From the NCBI GenBank assembly GCA_031472005.1, contig PZJY01000002.1, positions 496,001 through 560,000 of the forward strand: a stretch of 64,000 nt of DNA. Direction: 5' to 3'. This document shows, in pieces, positions 1 to 11,282 of the stretch (within the stretch, counting starts at the first letter, position 1; each line of letters begins with the position of its first letter). Origin of the DNA: Tetracladium setigerum. Taxonomy: Eukaryota > Ascomycota > Leotiomycetes > Helotiales. The position numbers were made by a program, and so were the translations under genes. Under the pieces are notes generated by a model that did not search any database, was not told where the DNA came from, and saw nothing but the letters and a program-made list of their open reading frames with translations.

Positions 1-233
1 TCGTCGATTATGTAAAAGCACAGAATATCGATGAAATTTTATAATCAGCCTTGTTGTGGTGGTTTAAAATGATCCTTCTCTACTAGCATCACTTGGAGAT
101 GTCTTGCTCTTGACTCGACGTCAGTTGAAACGTCCAACGCCTGAAGAATTAAATCGGCGAGATTCGCTAAGATCCTAAACTGTATAATAGCAAGAAACTG
201 CCATCACCCAAGTTCGGTGACGAATTGATGGCT

Positions 234-1322
234 TCATACCCGTAGCTCTCCACGTACATTATTCCCCTCCAACTCCGTATAAGGTGTTACAGACTGCCAA
301 TTTTTCTTCGGCTCTCCCACATATGCATTATTTCCGACACCTCCAACCTCATTATTTCCAAGTTCCCATGGCGGTTTCTGCTCAACTTCCACCCCTCCAT
401 GCTCCACTGCGTGATTCTGGCTCCTTCGACGGCGACGGAGCAGTAGCAAAACAGCAATCACAAGTATAGCTGCGGCGCCAACCCCTACCCCAACACCTAT
501 TCCAATATTCGTTTTACTGTTGCTATTTCCATTACTAGTGCTGCCACTAGTACTACCTGCCGCAGCCGACGTCGTCGAAGACAACTGACCGTTCGCCGAG
601 TTACCAGCTGCAGCCGCAGGTGATGTCGTGGACGATTGCGATGCTGCTAAACCACCCGAAGCTGGTGTTGTAGTTCCCAAGGCGCTTTGTATCGAGGCTG
701 CCGAACTCCCTGCAGAACCTGGTGTGCTTGTTGCAACCCCAATGACGGTTACGGTCGAGGCATCCTGTAGAGCGAACAGGTTGGCGGAAGCACTACAGCA
801 GCTTCTTGGGTCCGAGTCCAGCTCGCAGCAGAATTGTGCGTTTGGGCATGAGACGACGGGATCATAACTACTAGGAAATACTTTCGAGAAGTTTAATCAG
901 CATTGTTTGAGAATCTGCACGATGTGTATTCAATCAGATAGTTAGATTGTGGGGCTGTAGAAGGTGTCATGTACCAGATTTGCAGGTATTTCCGCATTCA
1001 GTGCTGTTCCCTTTTCCGAAATTGTAAGTCATTTGAGCTTTTCAGTTCCATGCAAAAGAGAGATCTTACAGCTTGGATCAGTGCAACTCCCTCGAATGTA
1101 TGCGAGGTTCAATGGCATCGCCGGCCAACGACACAGGCCATTTGACATGCAGGTGTGTCCATCTCCGCAACAAACGCTCTGCTCTTGATCCGGGTAGCAT
1201 GGCGAGTCAAACGCGACATACGACCCATCGGGATAGTAGCATGATGTTGACGAGACCGATTTCACCCTTGAAGCGAACAAGCTCAAGCCGGCCAGGTATA
1301 TAATAGTGCTGGTGGAGTGCAT
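234..1322 (-). CDS. Cysteine-rich, Ser/Thr-rich single-pass membrane protein
   Basis: I read three exons, 1322-1070, 1010-975 and 880-234, giving 311 aa in one frame. The ATG at 1322 starts a signal peptide (about residues 1-22). A cysteine-rich ectodomain follows (CYYPDGS, SPCYPD, SVCCGDGHTC, NGLC, then SCTDPSW, CGNTC and FCC), then a Ser/Thr/Gly-rich stalk, a transmembrane helix rich in Gly/Val/Ile, a run of five arginines and a short cytoplasmic tail. The layout resembles fungal wall-sensor-like or secreted cysteine-rich membrane proteins, but no named domain is recognised. A same-architecture paralogue lies at 38214-39297. The second exon is only 36 nt and is supported by phase and by the CGNTC motif matching CGDYC in the paralogue. 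Role is inferred as cell surface; ligand unknown. Confidence 0.75.
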
Positions 1323-2251
1323 ATTCGCAACTTTTTGGTGTAGACAAACAAGTTTAAAATTTAGTGACAGGGAGGTATAAGTAATGAAGTGCACATATTC
1401 CAGAAATAAGAGGAGGAGAGGGGACGCGTAAAGATGTTTTGCTAATCGCAGCTTTCGGACTGGCATAGTCGCTGTTATCCCAATCAGAGTTCGAACTACT
1501 TCAAGCCTCATGTTCAGCTCGCAGCGCCAACAAAACCTCATTGGCAGATCTCGTCAACTCAAACCTATGATCACCCAATTGAATCGATTTTTAAAGAAAG
1601 AAGCTTTCAAGAACGAGACCAAGCTCAGGTCATCCATTGCTTCTTCCTTTGCCATGTCAAACTAGTTGAAAGTTCGTACATGGTCGTCCGTATTTCCGTA
1701 TACCACAAAGCTCAGAGGTCAGCGATAATTGTAGTTTTCTATCACCGACTACATCTCTACTATTTAGCAATGGGGAGAAGGATGCTTTTCTTGATGACTG
1801 GTGGAAAAGAAGTTGAGTTGGACATGGACTTTTTACTCTTCTCTATGGATCATACAACAACAAAACAACTCTCTGGCATGCTGTACGGAGATTACTCTAC
1901 CGGAATCATACACAACAACTTTGGCATATTATGAAGATCGAGGATGGCTTGAAACGAAAGTTGATTTAGCAGGCGCGTAGTTAAGCTCAATAGTTGTTTT
2001 CTAGATGTTTGCTGTATTTACGTGGAGTGTTAATATAGGTGACCAAGCGATTCTCGGGAATTTCCCGATTCACGATAACGGCAAAGATTTCCACACATCT
2101 CTTCCATAGATTGTTTCTTGTTAATTATGAAACTATCTTCTCTGCTCGAATGAGCTGTTTGAAATGAGTGTTGTAGTGTTCTTATTACTTAGAATCCACC
2201 ATACCAAAAGAAACCTGAGCCGTACAAAAAACTAAAGTGCACTCAATCAGA
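1323..2251. other. Intergenic region without convincing gene
   Basis: About 930 bases between two minus-strand genes. It holds the promoter of the cysteine-rich protein (a CT/AG-rich tract around 1405-1425) and the 3' flank of the phospholipase-like gene. The short open frames here have no recognisable product or splice support. Confidence 0.5.
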
Positions 2252-4163
2252 TCATCTCATTCCCAAAGGCACAGCCATCAGTTGCGCCAAAACAAAGAAA
2301 ACGAGGAGCCCTATAAAGGCCAGCAGATACTTTAGGCCCTTAATCATGAGACCAACACGCCTAGTGCGGACAGCTACATGCTTGTTGGGAGTGCCGATAA
2401 GCCCGCCCTCAAGCGTGGCCATCTTCCTTTCCAGGCCCATTCTGTACTCCATCTCGGACACATCACCAACGACAACAAAGCCTGATGTACCAAAGTGCTG
2501 ATCAACTTCATTGTTACTGGCCGTCACATCTTTATGCAAGGCAAAGACCTCATTCGATAACCACTTTTCAACTTCTTTCCACTCGGTCTTCGCAACGAAT
2601 AAGTCAATTAGCGCTTGACTCTTCTCGATGGAGTCTCTAGCACCGATGATATGGTTGAAGGTATTTAGATCCTTGGGAGAAACATCCTGGTCTGCCTCGT
2701 CGTAGTGATCGTGTCTCTCACCTTGACCAGGATAGGTATGAAAGGTCAGGATCGGGCCGAGTCGCGCGTAGGTGCCGGGCTTGAAACGGAAATAGTCGGC
2801 TGGATGGAAGATTAGCTTTAAAGAATTTAAAATCCTGGGTACTTTAGAGAACTTACTTGGTCCGTTTCGACTCTCAAGATCGCCTGGGTTGGATAGTGCG
2901 CGTAAGGTATGGCCGACTGCGTAGGAATCTTGGATGATATGGAGGCAATTACCAAGAGCTCTCTTTTGAATGTCGGCTTTAAAGTAGGAAGGGGTAGTGC
3001 CTAGAATCAAATCTCGTATGGTCTGTGTATTCCGTGGCGTGGAGGAGGACTGGAACAGGCCGGGGAAGCTGGCCTCTAGAGTATCATGTTCACTCACGCT
3101 TTGAGTGCCAATTGCAAGCGTGTACATGACCTTCATCCAGTCAAGTATACTTCTTTTCGTAGTTTCGGGGCTGATTCCAGGATGGCTGGCCATGGAGTGT
3201 AGGAACTGGAGGTCGCCGTTGTGACTACGCTGGGTCATGCAGTCGGGAGGGCCGAATTCGAACGCTTTGCCAAAATCTATACCTTTACCTAAATCATGGT
3301 TACTCTCCGAAACATCGTTGAAGAGAAGGCAGGATGGATCGTCGGACCAGAGCAAACCACGCATATATTCCCACTGCTTTTTGTCGAGGTTATTGTACAC
3401 TGTTCCCTTAGGGAAACGAACACTTGGATCCGCGAGGATGAAGGCCGCAATTGCGATATCTTCATGGACAGGCTTGTTGCGGACAAGGTTTCCAATAGAA
3501 TCAAAACCAATCTGAAATGTTGCGTGCACCTTTTCATCTTCACCATTGACTGGACGACTTGTAAAACCACTCAAGTCGTCGGAAGGTTGGTTCTCGTCCT
3601 TTCCATCGATCAAACCAGCCGTATTTGCCAGATAGATTTCAACGTGTCCTGCACAGATTCAGTTTTGGGCTAATTGGATGTCCATCAGCCAGCTTTACTT
3701 ACCGGTGAATGGGTGTCCTGTAGCCGAATAATCAAGGACATTGCACGACACCAAACTGGGATCGCTTGACCGGGCCGCCAAGTGATTGTCATTCCACATC
3801 CCAAACGGATCGGTGAACTCGACAGTGAAAGTTAATGACTTTTTTGGATTTTTCGGGTGGTAAAGCTCATAAGTTACTGTCCCTTCACTGCCCGAGGTGC
3901 CTGCATCGCTTTAGTATGATCCTAGAAGGATAATCCCAGAAGGATAGTCGTCACAAAGTATGGATTTCTAGCATACCAAGAGAGTCTGACAGCTTCAGAA
4001 CAGTTTCTTTTCCAGCTTCAATGGTGTTGGCAGGGCTTCCTGGAGCCCAGGAACCAAGAATGGCTGTCGAGTCGCTAAGAAGGAAGTCGACGCTAGTTTT
4101 GTTGTGCAAGTGAATTGAACATGAGTAGTCCGCAGAAACGTGAACGTCGGGTTTTTGAGCCAT
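2252..4163 (-). CDS. Putative zinc-dependent phospholipase C-like membrane protein
   Basis: Exons 4163-3977, 3900-3703, 3648-2857 and 2799-2252 give 574 aa. The last intron (57 nt, GTAAGT donor, CTAAT branch, CAG acceptor) is in frame and could be retained. Residues about 1-125 form a beta-rich N-terminal domain, remotely reminiscent of aegerolysin-like sandwiches (low confidence). The central part has His/Asp motifs GDLQFLHSMA, NCLHIIQDSYAVGH and RHDHYDEAD, which look like the metal-ligand motifs of the zinc phospholipase C / S1-P1 nuclease superfamily as seen in uncharacterised bacterial homologues. A hydrophobic helix near the C-terminus (after GLKYL) suggests a membrane anchor. There is no signal peptide. 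The substrate is unknown; the phospholipase call is from motifs only, and a P1-nuclease-like or non-catalytic role is possible. Confidence 0.6.
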
Positions 4164-4499
4164 ATTGAAGTGATTTCCCGGGTATGTGTTTGAACAGGAA
4201 TTACTGATTGGAGTTTTCGCTGGGCAGTCTTGTGATATTTATACATCTTAGCTCAATGGCACTTGTGGATGGATTGATAATTCAGCTTCCAGTTTTGCGC
4301 CTTTTCGATAGATGATCTCTGCCCGATGATGTCAATTCTTAATGGGGGCAACATAAGACAAGAGAGGAGAGCTGGAAGTGATACACCATATGGTGATAAG
4401 ACCTGTCAGAAATCGAACTGTGTCTTGGCCTGGTAATGTGTACAAAAGCTGGAAGGGATATCCGGGGTATAGTAAATCTCAGACGACTTTGAAATAAAC

Positions 4500-5582
4500 A
4501 TTTTTGTGTTGAGATACACTAATACATCATGGAGGCTTAAACCTAGAGCTTAAATTCAAACCTTCTTATCATTGGTTGACGGGCGTCCCAACCAGCTCTC
4601 AGAATCGCAAGGGCTGGTCTTTTGAAACCCGCTACGCAAAGTCACTGAGGTCGGTATTTCTGTCGGAAGCGAACTTAAAGAGCCGGCAAGAGTACGGAAG
4701 AGAGTATTATGGAAAGGCGATCGAGGACTTTTGGAGCTATATTACTTTCACTAATAAGGCTTATATCGATCCGGCGTCTCAAGCTGTCGGTGATATTCTA
4801 CGGGAGTAAGGTACTCGGTACAACAATAAGAATATTATGGAACGAATACCGAGAAGAGGGTCGGCTTTTTATATCGCGGCTTGGATTAATTAGTGGGGGA
4901 AGGCCGAGAAGCTCGAGTTCTATAACAATGAGGAAGATTCTGTTAAAAAACCTCCTATGCCCTCGAAACCTCGGCGTCGGCCGACAACAGAGTCCGAAGA
5001 GGAGTACACTCAAAGAGTAAAGGAATAGGAGGCTTCTCGACCTCATAAGGTCGAAGTAAAAGTATCCGGCAATTATATGACTCAAAAATACTATACGGAG
5101 CGTCTCTTACCTATATATTGTGATGCAGTCTCGACTTGTCGTCTCCGAGACAGTAAATCGTACTATTTACAAGAAGATGGGGACCCTTCTCATGGTATAC
5201 GTAACGCCGGCTTAGCTCGAGCTCTCAAAGACGCAAATTAGATCATTAATCTTCGGCATCCGGCTCAAAGTCCAGATCTTAATACGATCGAAGCTATTTA
5301 GAATATAATAAAGCAAAGATTACGTCGGAGAGTATTTTGGACCGATAAAGAGATGAAAGTGGCTTTACAAGAAGAATGGGATAAAATTACACTCGAGGAG
5401 ATTCGATCACGTATTTCTGATATGCCAGGCCGGTGTATTCGACTTACTCAAAATGGTGGAAATGCAATAAAAGAACCTAAATAGTAGAGTTATATTTAAA
5501 TGAATTTAATAATATAATATTTGGATTTAAATCGAGGGGTCCTGCTTACATAATTTTAGGGGTGAGCCACGAATTCTGTCAC
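4500..5582 (+). mobile_element. Decayed Tc1/mariner-type DNA transposon
   Basis: The core is a transposase pseudogene (4576-5484) followed by an AT-rich tail and a GGGGTGAGCCACGAATTC segment at about 5551-5568 that could be the right terminal inverted repeat. I could not find its reverse complement upstream, and the N-terminal helix-turn-helix part of the transposase is absent, so the left end looks truncated or too mutated to see. Element limits are therefore approximate. Confidence 0.7.
4576..5484 (+). pseudogene. Tc1/mariner transposase, RIP-inactivated
   Basis: A single frame of 303 codons runs through this interval, interrupted by five internal stops: TAA at 4807, and TAG at 4891, 5026, 5239 and 5299. 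The translation keeps family landmarks of fungal Tc1/mariner DDE transposases: GTRYNNKNI, KAEKLEFYNN, MTQKYYTERLLP, QEDGDPSHG, HPAQSPDLN followed by EA, NIIKQR and ITLEEIR. Where the family has Trp or Gln, this copy has TAG (four times) or TAA (once). Each change is explained by one C-to-T transition in a CpA context, the hallmark of repeat-induced point mutation. There is no internal frameshift, unlike several nearby host genes. Confidence 0.85.
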
Positions 5583-5926
5583 CCACTGGTGATGGCGTTT
5601 TTGACGGGGTTATGGAAATACCAATTTTGCTCCTTGACTTTTCAAGAGTCGCAACAACACAGGCACGTACACACAAAGGGATAAATCATGAATATGAGAG
5701 CGAAAATCATTTGCGACTCAAAACTAGTAGAGCTCATTAGCTTCTTATGCATAGGCATTAGCTTTTATATGAGCAAATTTAATGAACGCTATCAGATACG
5801 CATATCCCCAAATGTTTTTAGACGCCGCAACCAAAGAAGTTTTCAGACAGACTGCCTCAAGAAAAGACGGTATCTTGAAATTGCTACAAACTCCATCGCT
5901 CCTCCAAAATTCGAATATACTTTCCT

Positions 5927-7070
5927 TTATTGGATCTTGCCCTTGTTGACGACAAATCCTTCCAAAGCAGCTATGAAAATGGTTAGCGAAGTATCCTTTC
6001 GGTTTCAGTTGAGAGGAAGCACTTACAAATAGCAGCCCACAACCTATTCTCGGCCTCTGGGAATACCAAACTCCTTGGACTATAAAACACCTCATCGGCA
6101 ACCTCCTCTTGATGACGAGGCAGACAATGCATGAACTTCCATCCCTCCTTCGCCCCTCCTCGCTTCGCCAACTCGTTCGTAATCTGATACCCTGCGAATG
6201 CCTTGAGACGCTTCACAGATTCCTCTTCCTGTCCCATCGATATCCAAGTATCTGTCACCAAAATATCCGCATTCTTGATCGCTTCCTCTGGAACAGACGT
6301 CTCCGTCAAAGTACCAGGCGACGAAATGCCTTTGGTGGACGAGAGGATAATCTCCCTCATTGCTGCGGGGATCTTGTATCCTTCTGGTGAGGCGACGGAG
6401 ATGTGCACGCCCAGTTTCAAGGATGCAATGGCCAAGTCGAAAAGTACGTTATTTGAATCTCCGATCCATGCGATTTTTAGGCCTTCGAGGCCTAATAGTT
6501 CGCTGGATTGGGAGGGGAAGGCTTCGTGGACGGTGAGGAAGTCGGCGATGGTTTGGAGAGGGTGGTAGTCATTTGAAAGGGCGTTGATGACGGGGACAGC
6601 AGAGTGTTTAGCTAGATCTGCAACATCTGAGTGTGGTCCCACGCGTGCCACCATGCAGGATGTCATGGAGGAGATGACGAGGGAGGTATCGTATAAGGAC
6701 TCATTCACGCCGAGTTGGATATCGTCTTTCCCCAGAAACATGGGGTGGCCGCCCATCGTTGTGACTGCTGCTTCGGTCGAGACTCGTGTACGTGTAGAGC
6801 GCTTGTTGAACATCATTGCTACGGTCTTTCCGGTGAGAGCGCCTTGGAGGGAGGCAGGGATTGATCCCGACTTGATGGCGGTCTTGTGCGAGGAGGCATT
6901 GCGGACCAAGGTGGTGAATTCGGTGGGGGTGAGGTCGGCGATGGAGAGGAGATGGCGGGGGCGAAGGGGGAGGTTTGTGGTGTTGAGGGTGTGGAGGAGG
7001 AGTATGCTCTTTTGGATGCTGCTCGAGTGACTTGCTGGAGAGCTGCTTTGGCGGGGCGGAGCGCTGGCAT
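5927..7070 (-). CDS. argB: Ornithine carbamoyltransferase, mitochondrial precursor
   Basis: The enzyme makes citrulline from ornithine and carbamoyl phosphate in the arginine pathway, in the mitochondrial matrix of filamentous fungi. Visible motifs are LSIADLTPTEF, the carbamoyl-phosphate loop KRSTRTR, GGHPMFLGKDDIQLG, HPLQTIADFLT, the ornithine-side WIGDSNNV and the catalytic MHCLPRH. The last intron is 6026-5971; the final exon ends in GFVVNKGKIQ. The ATG at 7070 begins a good targeting peptide (MPALRPAKAALQQ...), but that frame joins the catalytic frame only if one base is added in the G5 runs at 6957-6961 or 6966-6970. With it the spliced CDS is 363 codons (362 aa), normal for the family. 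A TGAGTCA site lies at 7210. It is divergently transcribed from the Tag1-like gene. Confidence 0.93.
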
Positions 7071-7209
7071 TGTGAATTGATGAGGAATGGAATGGAAGAG
7101 TCAATTGAGTCCCAGGATTGTCAATTGAGAGGAGAAAGGTAGAATGAAATCGTCTATCCTTGTACAAGAGAAGAGGGAGTAGAGAATATATAGATAGAGG
7201 AAATCGAAG

Positions 7210-7216
7210 TGAGTCA
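7210..7216. promoter_or_regulatory. CPC1/GCN4-type site upstream of argB
   Basis: TGAGTCA, the near-palindromic general amino-acid control element, 140 bases upstream of the argB start codon. Confidence 0.6.
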
Positions 7217-7604
7217 CTTGGATACCAAAGGGCACTTGGATTGCGAAAATGACGGTTCTGTACAGTATTTTTCGGATCCCATGCGCATGCCCATGCAAGA
7301 GCTCAAACTGCATAACTTGACCGCCTTCAGCTGTCAGGCACTATAACAAGGTGATCCTCAGGCATCCGGGGCCGCTAACTGCTTTTGCCGGGCGATGACA
7401 TCTGCCGTCCTCAGTTCAGCTCCCGCCACTTGTGAACCTGCGACGACGACGATCGACGACGCTTCATGACTTGAACATATCTCAACACACACCAAACTTC
7501 ATCTCTGAATAACATAACTATCACTCTGCTTGGGGGGACTGCCTTTTGCCTTTCCTCTCTTTCCTAAATTCTCTCTCCCCTCCCCACTCTCAACTCCTAC
7601 AATC

Positions 7605-10527
7605 ATGGCCGACGAGTCCTCAACGCCTTTGCTTGGCGGGAATATCACCTGCAGCTGCTGCTCAGGACCTCCTACACGGACGTCAACCAACTCCCTCCAT
7701 TCCGAAGAGAGTACACCTCTACTATCACAATCAGATAGCACTCCGCGCTACGATGGCGAGGAGGATTATCCGGGAGAGAGATTCCCGTCACCCGCCGCAA
7801 CATCGTTACGCTCACTTCAGAATGGCGGGGGTTCAATCAGTGCGAAGAAAGATGGAAGGAGGTGGCCTACAATCGCTGCCATCACCATTCTCGGAGTCTT
7901 GGTGATATCTATTATCACCGGTACTTTCGTTGCGCCTGAAGTGGTAGAGCAATACGCGAAAGAGTCCTTGGTTATCGAGCCTACCAATCTGTCGATACAC
8001 CAGATTACCTCGACCGGTGTGGTGGCTAGAGTGCAGGCGAACTTCAAGATGGATGCGTCGAAAGTCAAGAATAAGCATATCAGCAACATTGGAAGATTGG
8101 GCACATGGATTGTCCGAGAGGTGGAGACGACGAAGTCGACTGTGCAAGTCTACGTCCCATCATTAGATCTTCTCGTTGGAACGGCAGTCATTCCTCGCAT
8201 TGTGGTCAACATTCGGAACGGACATGTTACTCCTCTGGACTTTCTGACGGAATTGAAGCCTGGGAATGTTGAAGGACTTCGACAGGTAGCCAATGACTGG
8301 CTGGAGGGACGACTAAGTGAAATCACTCTTCGAGGAGTGGGCGACATTGGCTTGAAATCAGGCTTGTTCTCGCTTGGAAGCCAATCGATATCGGAGGAAC
8401 TACATTTTGAAGGTCAATCTCTCTATCGCACCTTTGCTTCTTTCTATCTGGGGGAGAAGACGTTGAAATAAATTGCTTGTGTATCAGCCTTGTTAAAGGT
8501 CTGGTACGTACCTAGTCTGATAAGTTTATCAATCGACGATAGTCATAACGCAGTGCCAAATGCCCAGTATTGAAGATCTCTTCCAAACACCTGCTAACTC
8601 CACCCTCAGGCTCCGATATTCCATCCATTCCGCACTACAATATTACTCGCATGAATTTCCATGAAGTCCCTATCTCTACTGGAGGACGTCGTGGTATGGC
8701 CGCCGATGTCTCCATTTCTCTTGTAAATGAGTACCCTATCGGACTCACCATTCCCGCCCTTGGATTCGAAATTTTGGTACCAAACTGTGGCGATGAACCC
8801 CTGATCAGTCTCGCCGATGCCATGACTGGTGAAATCAAAGTTGAGCCACACTCTGAGGTTGATGTTGACGTTGGTGGGATCGTTCGTGAGCTGCCCGACT
8901 CGCTCAAGAGAATTTGCCCAAACTCAGACCAGTCAACGCCACTTGATCTCCTCCTGGGCGACTACCTCAATGGCAGAGAAGCTACTATCTATGTTCGAGG
9001 CTCCAACGCTCCAAATCCTTCGACTCCTGATTGGATTACGAAGATTCTTTCCAGCATCACTGTTCCAGTGCCTTTCCCGGGACACACCTTTGATAACCTG
9101 ATCAAGGAGTTTCATTTAGACAATACCACTTTCAGTCTCCCATCTCCCTTCGCCGATGAGGGATCAGATGAGGCGAACCCTCGCATTTCTAGTGATATAC
9201 TAGTCCTTGCCGCTATGCCAAAGGAAATGAACTTTGGCATTGACGTTACTGGAATCAAGGCAACAGCCGACGTTCGATACAAAGGCGAGATGTTGGGAGT
9301 CCTTGATCTCCACAAAGACTGGCAAAAGGCTTCGTCCGAGCGAGTTCAGCCTGACAAGGGAGAAGCCGCTAGTCTAAGCATCACATCAAAGATAAGGAAT
9401 GCGCCCTTACGGATCAAGAACGAAGATGTCTTCGAGGATGTAATTGCAGCCTATTACTTCGGCAAAGGAGTGGTGCTCGATGTCAAGGCTCAGCTTGATA
9501 TACAAGTGAAGACGGTACTTGGAGAATTTGTCATTAGACATATGCCTGCAGAGGCTAGCGTACCTATAAAACGTTAGAAACCGTTTTGTTTCACCAGCTC
9601 GACCGCACTCCAGCTGACCAAGTTGCAGCCATCTCTAGGGACGGTGGCTTCAATGACTTGAAGCCAAAAGTAGGCGAGCTCAGCATCATCAGCACCGACA
9701 AAACCACAATCAACCTTCAAGCTATCGTCAACTTCACTAATCCTACCGAATACAGCGCCATAGTCCCCTACTTCAATGTCCATATCCTCTGCAACGGCTC
9801 GATCGTTGGCGATGCCACCGTCCGCAATATTTCCGTCACTCGAGGAAATAACACCAATATCCCCGTCGAAGCAACATGGGATCCCACCACTTTTGGTGGC
9901 TCAAAAGGCGCTGCAATAGGCAGAGAGTTATTATCTCAATATATCTCCGGATTCAACACATCCCTCACCTTCCAACTCCACGAGAACTCCATCCCCCACC
10001 AACCCCTCCTCGGCAAGGCTCTCAGCAAATTCGCCATCACAATCCCTACCCCTCGTCTCAACACCCCTCCCACCGACGGCTCTGACCCAGATGACGGAAG
10101 TGACCCGGACAAGGATAAAGCACCTCATTTCATCACGGCCGCCACCTTCCACGTCTTTTCCTCCACAGCACAATTCACGCTCGTCTCTCCTCTTCTCAAA
10201 AGCACCATCTTCATCGACAGCATCAACGCCACGGCCTATTACAACCATACTGATCCCGTGGGGAATATCCTGTATGATTTACCGTTCATGGTGCCGCCCG
10301 GTGCGAGTCAGAGTCCGAAGTTACCCGTGGAAATTGATTATGATGGCGTCGGGTATGCGCAGGTGAGGAAGGCGTTGGGGGGAAGCTTGAAGTTGGACGC
10401 GAGGGGACGGTGGAGGTTAGGTTGGGATTGTGGACTGAGAAGCTTTGGTATGTTGGGAGTGGCATTGGGGCGAGTGTTACTTGGTGATGGAGTTGGTGTT
10501 GCTGTCACTAAGATGGCGATGCTGTGA
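7605..10527 (+). CDS. Tag1/DUF3712-like vacuolar membrane protein
   Basis: Exons 7605-8412, 8610-9572 and 9629-10527 give 889 aa. The first intron has a CTGCTAAC branch site; the second is 56 nt. The N-terminus is acidic/Ser-rich and cytosolic, followed by one transmembrane helix around residues 90-110 (TIAAITILGVLVISIITG) and a long luminal region of repeated LEA-like/DUF3712 beta-sandwich units (for example the segments beginning NLSIHQI, NITRMNFHEV and GELSIIST) with many N-glycosylation sequons. This is the layout of fungal proteins often labelled pre-rRNA processing protein and of yeast Tag1 (YLR173W), a vacuolar protein linked to ending autophagy. Function here is inferred from that resemblance. 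There is no frame problem. Confidence 0.75.
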
Positions 10528-11282
10528 GATGGTGTATATATGGCGTTGGGTCGATTCACTCTTTTTTTTGGTTGGCGTTACCAGATGTGTGGGCGATGGC
10601 AGTGGGGGTAAATTGGATGGTGTTTTGGTTTGGATCATGTGAATATGGTTTATGGACAATGGGCATTAGGTTACGAATAGTGAGCTGGACTGGAATTAGG
10701 AGTTTAAACAATATTTTTGTATCAAAAATCACAATAAAAAATACCTTATCAGTACAACACAACCCTATTCGTGGAGATAGATTATCACGTGAAAAATCTA
10801 CCCGAATGATGGAGAGGAGTCCGTATTTCGAAGTATCTTGTCTATTTCACATGAAAGATTCGAATCACGTTAGAATTTCACTGCCATCGAAACAAATCGC
10901 AGTCGGCAGTCTTTCAAGCTATAGGACTTGTGGGGCCTGTACTTTGACATTTTTGGTTTATTTTCTTTCTCTCCTTAACTCACATGGTGATATACCTATC
11001 TATCAAGCACGCTGCGTAAATAGAAAAGAGACGCCAAGCCACCAACGAAACAAAAAGGGTTTACCAGATAGAACTCCCTCCCCTTATTTTTTATCGATCA
11101 AGTAAAAGAAAAAGTCACATTTCCCTCTCTCCGATTGATTGAGGCAAGTATCACGCGAGTGACCTTCGCCTCCCTTCACTTCGTTTCATTTCTAGGTAGG
11201 TAGTTACTTGTGGGATCGTTCACGATCAACAGCTGTGTTCCTCCAGGTGCCGAACGTCCTTTTTTGAGATGGGCGAAAGCGT
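10528..11282. other. Convergent intergenic region
   Basis: About 750 bases between the 3' ends of the Tag1-like gene and ILV6. It contains AT-rich 3' untranslated sequence and a GGTAGGTAGTTAC motif near 11195. A 193-codon open frame starting at 10524 has low-complexity, non-protein-like composition. Confidence 0.5.

Noticed and set aside
1680..1934. 84-codon plus-strand open frame
   Set aside because: No homology-like motif, no splice or start context, composition unlike a protein; likely chance in AT-rich DNA.
10524..11105. 193-codon plus-strand open frame after the Tag1-like gene
   Set aside because: Lies in 3' flanking DNA, Trp/Gly-rich start and random composition; no family recognised.
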